From an uncultured Bacteroides sp. (GTDB taxonomy: Bacteria; Bacteroidota; Bacteroidia; Bacteroidales; Bacteroidaceae): 64,000 nt of DNA. Below the pieces are notes generated by a model that was not told the origin of the DNA, did no database searches, and saw nothing but the letters and a program-made list of their open reading frames with translations. Both the position numbers and the translations under genes were made by a program. Shown here piece after piece: positions 53,653-62,998 of the stretch. The first letter of the stretch is position 1. Each line of letters opens with the position of its first letter. Where the stretch lies: positions 4,092,001 through 4,156,000 of the forward strand of contig NZ_OY781099.1 in the NCBI RefSeq assembly GCF_963676325.1, written 5' to 3'.

Positions 53653-55326
53653 CTATTTTAGATTATGATAATATGCTTTAAATACTTCCGCGTTAATCTC
53701 CATTGAAGTTTTTGTCTCCAATAGTATCGGTTTATCGGAAGTGTTGCTCACAAAAGTAATAATATTCTCTTTTAGTTCTGTCTCATTTTCTGCCGAAAGA
53801 TACAAAAAGCCCATAGCCATAGCCCACTCTTTTGCGCCGGTATTATGCCGGTAAGAGATATGTTTATCCAATGATTCAGCTTTATTCAGTCCGGGAAGCA
53901 GATGAAAAATCTCTCCACCCCCATTGTTTACTAATAAAATACGTAGATTCTTATTGATATGTTTGTTCCAAAGTCCATTCACATCATAGAAAAAGCTGAG
54001 ATCACCAATCACAAGAAATGTGAGTGCCGGATGAATAGCCGCAAATCCTACTGCAGTAGACATAGATCCATCTATTCCACTTGTTCCGCGGTTACAAAAA
54101 ACAGGAATTCCCGGATTCAAATCAAATAACTGAGCATTGCGTACCGTTGAACTATTCCCCAACTGCAAAGCAGCCTTTTCCGGTAGAAGAGGGAAAAGCG
54201 TTTTCAGCACCAACAAATCCGAAAATGGCATGGTAGCTGTATATTCTTTGCTTCTGTTTTTCAACTTATCTGATTCGCTTTTCCAGATTAAGTTATAAGA
54301 AGTAGCTTGCTGATCTGTAGGTGAGCCAAGTAAAGCGAAAAAGTTCTCATCCATCTCAATTACATCTGTCAGCGATTGAAAAAGATCGGGTACAGATCCA
54401 TCGGCAGACAGATGCCAGTGCTGAGTGGGATGTTGTTTTCTCAGGAACTGCTTCATTCTTTTGGATACCACATGACCACCAAAGGTTATCAATAAATCCG
54501 GAGCAAACTCATCCCACTTTTCAGTAGGAAGAGCATATATTATTTGATCAAAATTCTCTATTATCGGGCAAGAAGAGACATTTGCCGTATGTTCTGCCAA
54601 AATTACACAATTCCACTCTTTCGCAACTCCTTCAAGCACTTTTTTCACCTTTTCATCGGGTGGAAGTTGGCCAACAAGGATCATTCGTTTACTGCTTTGC
54701 GTCCATTGATTGCGGAGGTAATCACTATTGTCCAAAGATTTTGGATAACCACCGAAATAGCGTATAGTTCTTACCTGAGGAAGCTCCTTTTCGGTAAATT
54801 CAAAGAGAGGTTCTGAAAGTGGAACATTAATCTGCACCGGACCATTCCCATGATGCGTCAGTTCAAGCAAAGCTTCATTTATTAATCGGTTGCAGTACCA
54901 CTCATCTTCTTTGGTAATAGGTTCGGGAAGCTGAACGGATTTCTTTACCAGCGTATTAAACACACCTGGTTGAGGAAGCGTTTGTCCATCCATTTGTCCA
55001 ATCCATGCTGCAGGGCGGTCGGCAGAAATAACCAAAAGCGGTAATTGTTGATAGAAAGCCTCGGCCACAGCAGAACCAAAGTTTAGTAAGGCCGTGCCGG
55101 AAGTACAGCACACAGCCACAGGACGCTGAAGTTTCTGAATTAGTCCTAATGCAAAGAAAGCGGCACTCCGCTCGTCCACCACCGTAAAGCAATGGAATGC
55201 GGGATGTTGTGAAAGAGTCTGAGTAATCGGAGCAATACGCGAACCTGGTGAAACCACCACGTGATCAATGCCATATTCAAGCAACAGCGCTGCCAACTGA
55301 AGAACATTCTTTTTATTCGAATACAT
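53653..55326 (-). CDS. menD: SEPHCHC synthase MenD
   Basis: MenD is the thiamine diphosphate enzyme that joins isochorismate and 2-oxoglutarate. It has the ThDP-binding PP and PYR domains, with VVSPGSRIAPITQTLSQHP near the N-terminus, CCTSGTALLNFGSAVAEAFY, and the ThDP site VIGDLSFFYDVNGLW with ILLVNNGGGEIFHLLPG. The length of 557 residues is normal. It starts 15 bases after menF. Confidence 0.96.
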   Translation of the reverse strand: MYSNKKNVLQLAALLLEYGIDHVVVSPGSRIAPITQTLSQHPAFHCFTVVDERSAAFFALGLIQKLQRPVAVCCTSGTALLNFGSAVAEAFYQQLPLLVISADRPAAWIGQMDGQTLPQPGVFNTLVKKSVQLPEPITKEDEWYCNRLINEALLELTHHGNGPVQINVPLSEPLFEFTEKELPQVRTIRYFGGYPKSLDNSDYLRNQWTQSSKRMILVGQLPPDEKVKKVLEGVAKEWNCVILAEHTANVSSCPIIENFDQIIYALPTEKWDEFAPDLLITFGGHVVSKRMKQFLRKQHPTQHWHLSADGSVPDLFQSLTDVIEMDENFFALLGSPTDQQATSYNLIWKSESDKLKNRSKEYTATMPFSDLLVLKTLFPLLPEKAALQLGNSSTVRNAQLFDLNPGIPVFCNRGTSGIDGSMSTAVGFAAIHPALTFLVIGDLSFFYDVNGLWNKHINKNLRILLVNNGGGEIFHLLPGLNKAESLDKHISYRHNTGAKEWAMAMGFLYLSAENETELKENIITFVSNTSDKPILLETKTSMEINAEVFKAYYHNLK

Positions 55327-55341
55327 ACAAAACCTCCAACT

Positions 55342-56430
55342 TTATTTTATTATTGCCAACATCGTTTGCAATTTAGCTTCCGTCTCTTTCCACTCCATTT
55401 CCATTTCCGAATGAGAAAGCAGTCCTCCTCCTGCATATAAGGTGAGATAAGAAGCACCTATCTCCATACAACGCAGATTCACATACAAATCCGTCTTTCC
55501 ATCGGGATTAATCCACCCCATAAAGCCAGAATAATAACGACGATTGTATCCTTCATTTGCTAATATAAACTTATACGCCTCCTCTTTGGGAAGTCCACAC
55601 ACAGCCGGCGTGGGATGCAACAATCTAAGCAAGCTGCCTAATTGCTCTTTCTCTGGCAACTCAAAAGAAAATTCACTCTTGAGATGCGCCAATTCACCGG
55701 CACGAACAGTAAAAGGACCTTTTACATCCGACTTTATTCCGAAAGAGTTCAACTGGTTTCCTACATAATCGGCTACCAACTGTTGTTCTCTGATATTCTT
55801 TTCACTCCACGCATCCGGCAAAGAAGCCCGATGAAAAGGCAAAGTTCCTGCTAGAGCCACTGTATTCCAGTGTTCTCCTTCCCCGGAAAGCAAAATCTCG
55901 GGCGTACTGCCCAGCCATGTTCCCGTTTCAGGGGTATGATACAGATAAACAAATGCATCAGCATATCGTTCACAAGCATTATGAAGAGCCTTTTCAAGTG
56001 AAAAAGAAGAATCCTTTGCGTGAGTAGAGGTACGAGACAACACCAACTTCTCAAATTTCTTCTCCTTTAGAGAGTCGATAAACGAAGAGAAGGCTTGTGA
56101 ATAAGAATCGTAATCATCCTTTCCAACGGAGTTTTTCCCAATATTATCCGTAGAGTTCTCTGCTTCCACAGCATACTCTTCCTGAGATAAGTAGTTATTT
56201 ATATCGTGCCATCCTTCAATTAAAATATCCGGTTGCATCAACATCAGGGGAGAAGAATCTGAAATCTGAAACGGAGCAAAGACAAATCCAGTCTTCCCGT
56301 TCAGTTCGTCCAGATCCTTAAGACGAAGTAGCAAACCTTTCGTCTGAAGAATTAAAATCGGTTCCCCATGTGGAGTCCGATAAATAACAAAGCTTTTATT
56401 CTGTTTGATAAGTGCTTCAATCCCTTTCAT
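55342..56430 (-). CDS. menF: isochorismate synthase
   Basis: MenF converts chorismate to isochorismate, the first committed step. The chorismate-binding fold is shown by KKFEKLVLSRTSTHA, VYLYHTPETGTWLGSTPEIL, TVALAGTLPFHRA, LLHPTPAVCGLPKEEA and the C-terminal RYYSGFMGWINPDGKTDLYV with YAGGGLLSHSEMEMEWKET. The N-terminal part is short, giving 362 residues. It is the first gene of the men operon and carries a promoter box upstream. Confidence 0.94.
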   Translation of the reverse strand: MKGIEALIKQNKSFVIYRTPHGEPILILQTKGLLLRLKDLDELNGKTGFVFAPFQISDSSPLMLMQPDILIEGWHDINNYLSQEEYAVEAENSTDNIGKNSVGKDDYDSYSQAFSSFIDSLKEKKFEKLVLSRTSTHAKDSSFSLEKALHNACERYADAFVYLYHTPETGTWLGSTPEILLSGEGEHWNTVALAGTLPFHRASLPDAWSEKNIREQQLVADYVGNQLNSFGIKSDVKGPFTVRAGELAHLKSEFSFELPEKEQLGSLLRLLHPTPAVCGLPKEEAYKFILANEGYNRRYYSGFMGWINPDGKTDLYVNLRCMEIGASYLTLYAGGGLLSHSEMEMEWKETEAKLQTMLAIIK

Positions 56431-56488
56431 CTGGCCTCCCGTTCCGCACTAAAAATCTATCTGTCATCGTTGCTTTTTTATTGAAGCA

Positions 56489-56496
56489 CAAAAGTA
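56489..56496 (-). promoter_or_regulatory. -7 box of the men operon promoter
   Basis: Minus-strand TACTTTTG, about 59 bases before menF. Nothing else is seen in 56497-56747, which is AT-rich. Confidence 0.55.
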
Positions 56497-56747
56497 AGAC
56501 TATTTTTCTGATTATCCTTAAAACGGCTCTTGGATTAACTTAATGCAGAATATTTACGGGATATTCATTGGATTATTAAGAGCTAAATTTCAAAAAATGC
56601 AAGGGCAGATATTGTTTGAGCAAGTAAATCAGTATAAATAATACTAGATATATGATTCCAAATAAAAGAACTTTCTTTTTCATGATTAATTTTACATCTT
56701 GTGAGCTAATATAGGATTAGTCAAAATCCAAAGTTATCAGAATAATA

Positions 56748-57377
56748 CTATTCACAATAAAAAACTTTTATGCTTCTTATGCCGCTTCTTTTTAGCTGCA
56801 TTTCTACAATTTGAGTATCTTTTAATGGTTTCAGATCTATCGCTTCCTTTAAGACTGCAATATTCTTTATATCTATTTTTGGGCAAAAACAACTTTCATG
56901 AGGCTCTGGTTCAAGAACAGTTAAACCAGAATAAAATACGACTAATCCAGAAAAACGATAAATGCTGTATAAATTATCACATCCATATTTAGTAAAAAAA
57001 GATACACTTTTTACTATTTTACTTCCTAATTCTTCTGTGTGAAAATTATAATTCGAAATAGATAGGTCATGTTTATAAATGCCATTACTCAATTCAAATA
57101 AATAATCATTCTCATAATTAGTATATTCTCCTAATACACTTTTTAAGTTTGGATATTTCTTTAAAAAGTCAATATTAGCAATGGAATTTTGAACGAACCT
57201 AATAGTATCTCCATTATATATTAAGAAAGTTCCATCTTCACAGTAAGACCCATACGTATTTAAGGAATATTTATTCAAAATAATCCCATTAATAAGTTTA
57301 ATTTTTGCAGAAGTTAGCTGCGTAAAAGCATTAATACTTAGAAGTAGATATAATAAACAAAATATAGTCCGTTTCAT
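56748..57377 (-). CDS. secreted protein of unknown function
   Basis: The 209-residue protein has a signal peptide (MKRTIFCLLYLLLSINAFTQ). The mature part is beta-rich by eye, with several Tyr/Asn pairs (SLNTYGSYCEDGTFLIYNGD) and two cysteines in CFCPKID near residue 160. I do not recognise a family. It is the last gene of a leftward AT-rich cluster of four unknown genes. No homology to the RHS-linked lipoproteins at 12-14 kb is evident. Confidence 0.5.
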   Translation of the reverse strand: MKRTIFCLLYLLLSINAFTQLTSAKIKLINGIILNKYSLNTYGSYCEDGTFLIYNGDTIRFVQNSIANIDFLKKYPNLKSVLGEYTNYENDYLFELSNGIYKHDLSISNYNFHTEELGSKIVKSVSFFTKYGCDNLYSIYRFSGLVVFYSGLTVLEPEPHESCFCPKIDIKNIAVLKEAIDLKPLKDTQIVEMQLKRSGIRSIKVFYCE

Positions 57378-57401
57378 TATTCTATAATTTTACCTGAGCT
57401 T

Positions 57402-57727
57402 TCACTCTCTTACTATTGAAGTTAAAGTTATTATTGATATGATGAAATTAAGTATTCCAATCATTGCAAAAATAGTTATTATGTAATAATCCTGTTGAAA
57501 AAAAAGTAATAATATTATAGCCATGATAGAAAATACAATAGAATATATAATCAAAATAATTGAGTAAGCAATTCCAAATGACTTACTCTTTATGAATACC
57601 TTCAAAATACATATTATTAATAAGATAAGCTCAATGCTATTGTAAGGAATCCAAATCCAGATAAAAAAAACATTATCAATGATTGCAAGGCCCAATATGG
57701 GATAGTATATTTTGCAAAGCCATCCAT
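57402..57727 (-). pseudogene. small membrane protein, frame broken at a T8 run
   Basis: An ATG at 57727 opens MDGFAKYTIPYWALQSLIMFF. After a run of eight T (minus strand, near 57665) the frame switches, and IWIWIPYNSIELILLIICIL continues in another frame to the stop at 57402. With one more T the two parts join into a protein of about 108 residues with three or four hydrophobic helices (FKSKSFGIAYSIILIIYSIV and YYIITIFAMIGILNFIISII). Without the repair, only a fragment from a TTG start at 57695 is read. No family is recognised. The break may be a sequencing error, decay or slippage. Confidence 0.5.
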
Positions 57728-57816
57728 TTTACATCTAATATTATTTCTTTTTTCTGATATATTTACCATTGGGATTATTTTTAATTATAGCTTTAAATGC
57801 ATTACGGTTTTATTAA

Positions 57817-58086
57817 TTATTTCGGTTTCATAACCCGATAAAGAAAATACCAAGTTATCAAAAACATAATTCCCTGTACCTGAAGGATTCCTACTTCATC
57901 TAATATTCCTGCATAAATTAGGCCAAAACTTAAGAAAGAGACAGGGAATGTTAATTCTAATACAAACCAGCTCCATACCCCATTAAAAGAAGAATTTGGA
58001 TATATTGATAGAAGAGCCAAGATAGATAATCCAACATAAATAATCGAAATAATTAACGACTTCTTAAAAGCACCTATGTTTTTCAT
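57817..58086 (-). CDS. small membrane protein of unknown function
   Basis: The 89-residue protein has three hydrophobic helices (LIISIIYVGLSILALLSIYP, WFVLELTFPVSFLSFGLIYA, GIMFLITWYFLYRVMKP) and short loops. Family unknown. It belongs to the same leftward AT-rich cluster, spaced about 90 bases from the next gene. In toxin arrays such proteins can be immunity proteins, but no toxin is seen beside it here. Confidence 0.45.
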   Translation of the reverse strand: MKNIGAFKKSLIISIIYVGLSILALLSIYPNSSFNGVWSWFVLELTFPVSFLSFGLIYAGILDEVGILQVQGIMFLITWYFLYRVMKPK

Positions 58087-58247
58087 TTTATTGTTTTATT
58101 ATGCAAATATTGGAATGTTTTGGGAAGAACTAATACACCTAAACCGATTCCTAATATCGTCTTTAAACCTTGTAATTTTAATATAAAAAGATAATTGACC
58201 ATCGTCACATATGGAACCCCTATTATGTTCGTTCCGCATTTAAACAG

Positions 58248-58880
58248 TTACTTAGCAGGGTACAAATTTGGTTGCATCTTTTTTATTAATATCTTTTGCT
58301 TAGATATAATGTCAATATAATATATACGATCAAGAGTCCAATGGACAATTTCAACAAATCCGTATTTTAAAGATGCATCGATGTAGTATTCTTTAGACCC
58401 ACTTTCCATTTTGGATCCTTTTTCTAATCTGAAAACCGTTATACTATCTTTCAGTTGAGAATTATAATATCGACCTTCTTTAGAGATATTTAAATAATGA
58501 GGTACATCTCTAACGTCATAATTAACCTCCCATGCGGAATTTTTACTCTTAAAATTAAATAATACTTGATCTTCTGTCATATGATGAGATTTAGCCTTTG
58601 GAACCTTTATATAAATAACACTATCTTTCAACCAAATCAACCCCTTTATATTAAATGCTCCATCATCAGTAGTGCATAATTGATAACATGGAGCATTCTC
58701 TTTCATTTGAGTTGTCGTTTTTAAAATAATCTTATCAAAGCCAAGCAGTATTGATCTATCTTTAATAGAGTCAAATTTAGCATATTGATTCATAGTCTTA
58801 AAAAAGCTCAATTTTGTAGAGCTATTCCTGCATCCCCAGCTTATGGTTAAAATCAGAATTAAAAAAGACATCTTCTTCAT
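58248..58880 (-). CDS. lipoprotein of unknown function
   Basis: I chose the ATG at 58880 (210 residues) because it starts a proper lipoprotein signal (MKKMSFLILILTISWGCRNS, cysteine near residue 17). The frame opens further upstream to 58961 with MSNPFGMTFGESIDNSDSRI, which looks like the end of another coding sequence rather than a leader. The mature part contains LRLEKGSK-type charged and Tyr-rich segments (ISKEGRYYNSQLKDSITVF). Family unknown. It lies directly before the second repeat block. Confidence 0.5.
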   Translation of the reverse strand: MKKMSFLILILTISWGCRNSSTKLSFFKTMNQYAKFDSIKDRSILLGFDKIILKTTTQMKENAPCYQLCTTDDGAFNIKGLIWLKDSVIYIKVPKAKSHHMTEDQVLFNFKSKNSAWEVNYDVRDVPHYLNISKEGRYYNSQLKDSITVFRLEKGSKMESGSKEYYIDASLKYGFVEIVHWTLDRIYYIDIISKQKILIKKMQPNLYPAK

Positions 58881-59039
58881 ACTAATTATTTTTTGATATT
58901 TTATTCTGCTATCAGAATTGTCAATGCTTTCACCAAAAGTCATCCCGAAGGGATTACTCATTAGGCAAATTTAATGAATTATATTAAACAATTACTATTT
59001 TATCATGTGGATATCTTATCAAATTATTATTGCATACAG

Positions 59040-59461
59040 GAGCATACTCCAGAGCGCCACTGCTTTGTGAAGGAAAACTGAAAGGCTCCCAATATCAAGG
59101 AACTCGTTGATTATTTGTAAATCCATGCATTTTCAGAGAGTTAATCTTCACATTTTATAATCCTCAAAAAAAATCAACAGACTGATTATCAATTATTTGA
59201 AAAATAGCACTTATCAATTAGGTGGCAGAGGTGGCAGCAAAAAAGCCTTTTTTGTCTTTCCAGAAATAAAAATTTGAAAAATCCGCAAAATGCGGAATTC
59301 TCAGATTTTTGTTTTCAGAATCGGAAAAAGTATTATTTTCCTGCCACCTGTGCCACCCACAAAAACATACATATCTATATATCAATGCATTACAAAATCA
59401 AATAACCCCACCGTGGTGTAGATGGTGTACTAAAAAAGAGTTTTTTCGGCTTCCAGAAAAA
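59040..59461. repeat. dispersed repeat block, copy 2 (left half)
   Basis: This aligns with 22047-22467 with scattered substitutions and small indels. It contains palindrome A' and the left arm of B'. The short stretch 58962-59039 is AT-rich, and I see nothing in it. Confidence 0.75.
59221..59357. repeat. palindromic element A', copy 2
   Basis: GGTGGCAGAGGTGGCAG at 59221-59237 pairs with CTGCCACCTGTGCCACC at 59341-59357 with one mismatch. The arm is itself a direct repeat of GGTGGCAG. The core hairpin CCGCAAAATGCGGAATTCTC is shared with copy 1. Several arm positions differ from copy 1 (22225-22365), with matching changes on the other arm. Confidence 0.85.
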
Positions 59462-61376
59462 ATCGAGTAGGAGGAAAATGAAATAGTTTCCTCCTATTTC
59501 ATTTTCCGACCTCTCACACCACCGTACGTGCGGTTCCGCATACGGCGGTTCCTTATTTACGATACATTTTACTGTAATAATCCAACATCATTGGATAACC
59601 TGCATTTCGCAATTTATCTGTATCAATTGCACAGCTAAGAATCGGGCTGCCAGCTATTCGCCAGTAACCTTTCACATATCCCCATTTCTGAGCATGCCAT
59701 CTATCAATACCGCAACGCAATAGATTGGTTATACGAGTACTGACATTCTTCCAACTTTTCCATATACACATACGAAGCCGGCGACGGAGCCATTGATCTA
59801 TCCTCTTCAGATGATTTTGCATGTCTGCAAGTTTGAAGTATTCAATCCAGCCACGAATGAATTGATGAAGTTCGTATTTGCGTTTATTGTATCCCATGCC
59901 ATTACTGCGACCTGTCAGCTCTTTCAAACGAACTTTCAGTTTCATGTAACTTTTGGAGTGTACAGATAAGCGAAATCCTCCTTTGCTATTATAAAAGGAG
60001 TAACCTAAGAACTTCATGCCCCGCACATATCCTGCTTTCGTTTTCTCTCGGTTTACCCTCAGGAAGAGGGTTTCTTCGATAAAACAAATGATGTGCTTCA
60101 TCGTACGACTGGCAGAGCGTTTACTTTTGCAAAATATCATGCAATCATCTGCATAGCGGACAAATGGATGTCCTCGGCGTTCCAGCTCTTTATCCAGTTC
60201 ATTGAGCATTATATTGCTCAGTAGCGGACTAAGGGGACCACCTTGAGGAACTCCCCGACTGCTTTCCTCAAATTTATGACCAATTATAATTCCCGCGCGG
60301 AGATATTTATGGATAAGAGAAATCACTCTCCCATCTTTTATCCTGCGGGAAAGAATTTCTATCAGCTTGCTTTGGTTGACTGTGTCGAAAAAATGCTCCA
60401 GATCTAAATCAACCGCATATTTATTGCCTGCATTAATATAGTTCTGGGCTGTTCGCAGCGCTTTATGCGCACTGCGTTTCGGACGAAAACCGAAGCTGTT
60501 GTTACTGAATTCTCGTTCATAAATCGGAGATAAAATTTGGGATATGGCTTGTTGAATAAGACGGTCAACTACGGTAGGGATACCAAGCTGGCGCTTCTTG
60601 CCATTCTCCTTAGGGATTTCTACCCTACGGACTGGATTAGGATGGTAATTACCATCCATTAAAGATGTTACCAGTTCATCTTTATGGAGTTTCAGAAACG
60701 GAAGAAGTTCTTCCGTTTCCATCTTATCGACACCTCCACTGCCACCATTCGATACGACCTGTTTATAAGCCTTGTTCAAATTGGCAGGCGACAAGATACG
60801 TTCCAGTAAATCATCTTTTGTAAAATGCACTTCCGTGAGGTTGTTTTCAGTAATCCCTATAAAAGTCTGCACTCCCGCATAGCATTCGGATTCCGTCCTA
60901 TTCTTTTGCGGGCAGCTATCATTCGTTGCTGATATTTTCTGCATTCTTCCCTTCATAAGGTTACATTCATTTACTTCTCACTTAGATAAGGTTCAGACCT
61001 TCCCCGAATGGTCAATCTAAATCGGGTACTATGTCCTCGGCTGACTTCTCACGACAATTGTTATCCATGTTTCTGAAAAGAAAAGCATCCACACGTCCGT
61101 GAGATCTCCCCAGTTATTAACTACTACTTTCTTCCCATATATCTGCCGGATTTACTCGCATACATCTATATAGCACAGGACTTTGTTTTAATTAGCAAAC
61201 TCATCCATGTATTTTGAGCCTTATATCCGGTTTCTGTTCGTCAGACCGGGAATTTGCCGCAGGCTTCCTTCAGATTCCACTTCGCAATGGACACCCTTGC
61301 CGTAAGCTAACACTTCCAGCTATAATGGCGTGTTCGGGACTTGCACCCTAAAGTAAATAGTTCGTGCTGGGCGAAC
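59462..61376 (-). mobile_element. group II intron, copy 2
   Basis: The 5' start (GTTCGCCCAGCACGAAC) and domain V and VI are as in copy 1. It is 2 bases longer, from small differences upstream of the reverse transcriptase gene. It is inserted in element B' at the position equivalent to copy 1, after a hairpin with CCGCAAATTGCGG. Confidence 0.85.
59553..60956 (-). CDS. ltrA: group II intron reverse transcriptase/maturase, copy 2
   Basis: This 467-residue protein is equivalent to the copy at 22559-23962, with about five substitutions visible (for example DLEHFFDTV in place of DLEKFFDTV, FTKDDL for FTKYDL and SQILSP for SQVLSP). RGVPQGGPLSPLLSN, YADD and the maturase segment are intact, so both copies could be functional. 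The substitution of K to H in the DLE(K/H)FF block of the palm is the one closest to the active site. Confidence 0.95.
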   Translation of the reverse strand: MKGRMQKISATNDSCPQKNRTESECYAGVQTFIGITENNLTEVHFTKDDLLERILSPANLNKAYKQVVSNGGSGGVDKMETEELLPFLKLHKDELVTSLMDGNYHPNPVRRVEIPKENGKKRQLGIPTVVDRLIQQAISQILSPIYEREFSNNSFGFRPKRSAHKALRTAQNYINAGNKYAVDLDLEHFFDTVNQSKLIEILSRRIKDGRVISLIHKYLRAGIIIGHKFEESSRGVPQGGPLSPLLSNIMLNELDKELERRGHPFVRYADDCMIFCKSKRSASRTMKHIICFIEETLFLRVNREKTKAGYVRGMKFLGYSFYNSKGGFRLSVHSKSYMKLKVRLKELTGRSNGMGYNKRKYELHQFIRGWIEYFKLADMQNHLKRIDQWLRRRLRMCIWKSWKNVSTRITNLLRCGIDRWHAQKWGYVKGYWRIAGSPILSCAIDTDKLRNAGYPMMLDYYSKMYRK

Positions 61377-61613
61377 TAATTTTGAGAATTCCGCAATTTG
61401 CGGAATTTCCAAAAAAATATTTCCCAGAACGAAAAAAGAACGATTTATGTACACCATCTACACCACCATAAAATATATTATATTGATAATCAACATTATA
61501 AAACACTATAAAATGCATTTTAATGGACTCTGAAAGATATTAGCCATAAGCCACAATCTGATTAATGAATATAAAAGGGGAAACTAACCATTTATAAAGG
61601 AATAGTTGCAAAA

Positions 61614-61623
61614 AACATGTACA
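61614..61623. repeat. target-site duplication of ISAs1 copy 2, left
   Basis: AACATGTACA flanks the left end and is repeated exactly at 62944-62953. It differs from the duplication of copy 1. Confidence 0.92.
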
Positions 61624-62943
61624 CAGGGGCGACGCATTAAAAATTTTGCGCCAATAAAAGTTCACAGAGGAACCCTTGATCCCATCCGGCTGCTTTTCTT
61701 TTTCCTTTAATGCTGCCTTTTCTTGGACTTTTCTTTAGTATCATAAGTGCTATCTTATTCATTAATGAAAAGTTCTGGGCAGCATTTCCTGTTTTTCTTC
61801 CGGCGTCTTCTCCAAAGGAAACATCTAACTGCCAGTGCAAATTGTTTTCCACAGACCAGTGCGCTCGTACTGCTTCTGCTATTTTCTGAGGCTCTAAACC
61901 TAAGGAAGTTATATAATATCTCTTTTCTAAAGATATCTCCCCTGTCTTAATGATTGTTCTTTCTGAAGTAACTCTTACTATTGATTTTATTCCTTTCCAC
62001 TCTTTAAAAAACACCTCAAATCCTTCATGATTGTATACAAAGCATTCCCTGATTTCTTTGCGTCCATGTCCTGTTTCCTCCGTCCGGTATTTGGCATGTT
62101 GAGTTTCACTATATGCTATATTTTTATCACTCTCATTTCTGTCCAACTCTTCAAACCATGCCCGTAAATCGACATACAGTTTTCTTTGGTTGTTTTTTAC
62201 ATGAAGAACATAGTCTGCTTCTTTATCGATAATCTTTTTGGCTATTGCCTTTTGACATCCCATGGCATCAATCGTCACTATGCAGTTCTGTAGATCAAGA
62301 GCGCTAAGGAGTTCAGGAATAGCCGTAATCTCGTTGCTTTTCCTATTTACCTTGACCTGTCCTAAGGTTACCCCATTAGCTGCTGCCCAGGCACTTACCA
62401 TATGAAGTTTAAAACGAGATTCTCCTTCTGGATTGGAGCGGGTGCATTTGCTGGCACCCCGTATGGTTTTTCCATCAATGGCCACAACTCCTTCATATTT
62501 TTCACAAATTTCAGACATCCAATAACGGAAAACACGTTCAAAATAATCGGGTGAAAGACTACTAAAAAAGCGATTAAAGGTATCATGTGAGGGAACATTC
62601 CTGAAAGAAGAAATACGTTCAGCAAAGAAATCTTTCCTGGAGTTACCAAACTCTTCTATCTCATTCCAAGAATCAGCACCACAAAGAACTGCAGCCATGG
62701 CAATATATACTATCGATTCTACTGAATGTTCCTTTTTTCTGTCAATACGAGTATCGTTGATTTGTTTACAAAGACTAATTATGCTCATTTTTCTACTAAT
62801 TTATGTTTCTAATTTCTTTATAAAGATAATAAATATAATTAACTTAGAAAAATGTTTAAAGCTTTAATATTAATAATATAACATGCATTTATTAGGTAAT
62901 ATATATAATCATTTTAAGTAATTATTATAATGCGTTTGCCCTG
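61624..62943 (-). mobile_element. ISAs1-family insertion sequence, copy 2 (1320 bp)
   Basis: It has the same ends and length as 24606-25925 (CAGGGGCGACGCATTA left; CAGGGCAAACGCATTA inverted right). The 10-bp duplication AACATGTACA belongs to the edge of palindrome C'. Confidence 0.93.
61637..62788 (-). CDS. ISAs1-family DDE transposase, copy 2
   Basis: The protein is identical over 383 residues to the transposase at 24619-25770, including VVAIDGKTIRGA, IVTIDAMGCQKA and HWSVENNLHWQLDVSF. Identity of the two copies points to recent transposition or gene conversion. It reads leftward like copy 1 and is uninterrupted. Confidence 0.95.
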   Translation of the reverse strand: MSIISLCKQINDTRIDRKKEHSVESIVYIAMAAVLCGADSWNEIEEFGNSRKDFFAERISSFRNVPSHDTFNRFFSSLSPDYFERVFRYWMSEICEKYEGVVAIDGKTIRGASKCTRSNPEGESRFKLHMVSAWAAANGVTLGQVKVNRKSNEITAIPELLSALDLQNCIVTIDAMGCQKAIAKKIIDKEADYVLHVKNNQRKLYVDLRAWFEELDRNESDKNIAYSETQHAKYRTEETGHGRKEIRECFVYNHEGFEVFFKEWKGIKSIVRVTSERTIIKTGEISLEKRYYITSLGLEPQKIAEAVRAHWSVENNLHWQLDVSFGEDAGRKTGNAAQNFSLMNKIALMILKKSPRKGSIKGKRKAAGWDQGFLCELLLAQNF

Positions 62944-62953
62944 AACATGTACA
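62944..62953. repeat. target-site duplication of ISAs1 copy 2, right
   Basis: AACATGTACA, identical to 61614-61623. Confidence 0.92.
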
Positions 62954-62998
62954 TGTTTGCTTCCAAAGATGTACAAGATTGGATTCAAACATGTACAT
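62947..62998. repeat. palindromic element C', copy 2
   Basis: ATGTACATGTTTGCTTCCAA at 62947 pairs with TTGGATTCAAACATGTACAT ending at 62998, with two mismatches and a central AGATGTACAAGA. The following GGAAAAAGACAACCTTTTG matches the sequence after element C at 26009 (GGAAAAAGAGAACCTTTTG). Confidence 0.75.

Larger units (their letters stand above)
59413..61466. repeat. palindromic element B', copy 2, interrupted by the intron
   Basis: GTGGTGTAGATGGTGTAC at 59413-59430 is the exact reverse complement of 61449-61466. The intron lies between the arms at the same relative point as in copy 1. Confidence 0.8.

Noticed and set aside
58881..58961. Upstream extension of the lipoprotein gene to 58961
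   Set aside because: It would place 27 non-signal residues in front of a clear lipoprotein signal.
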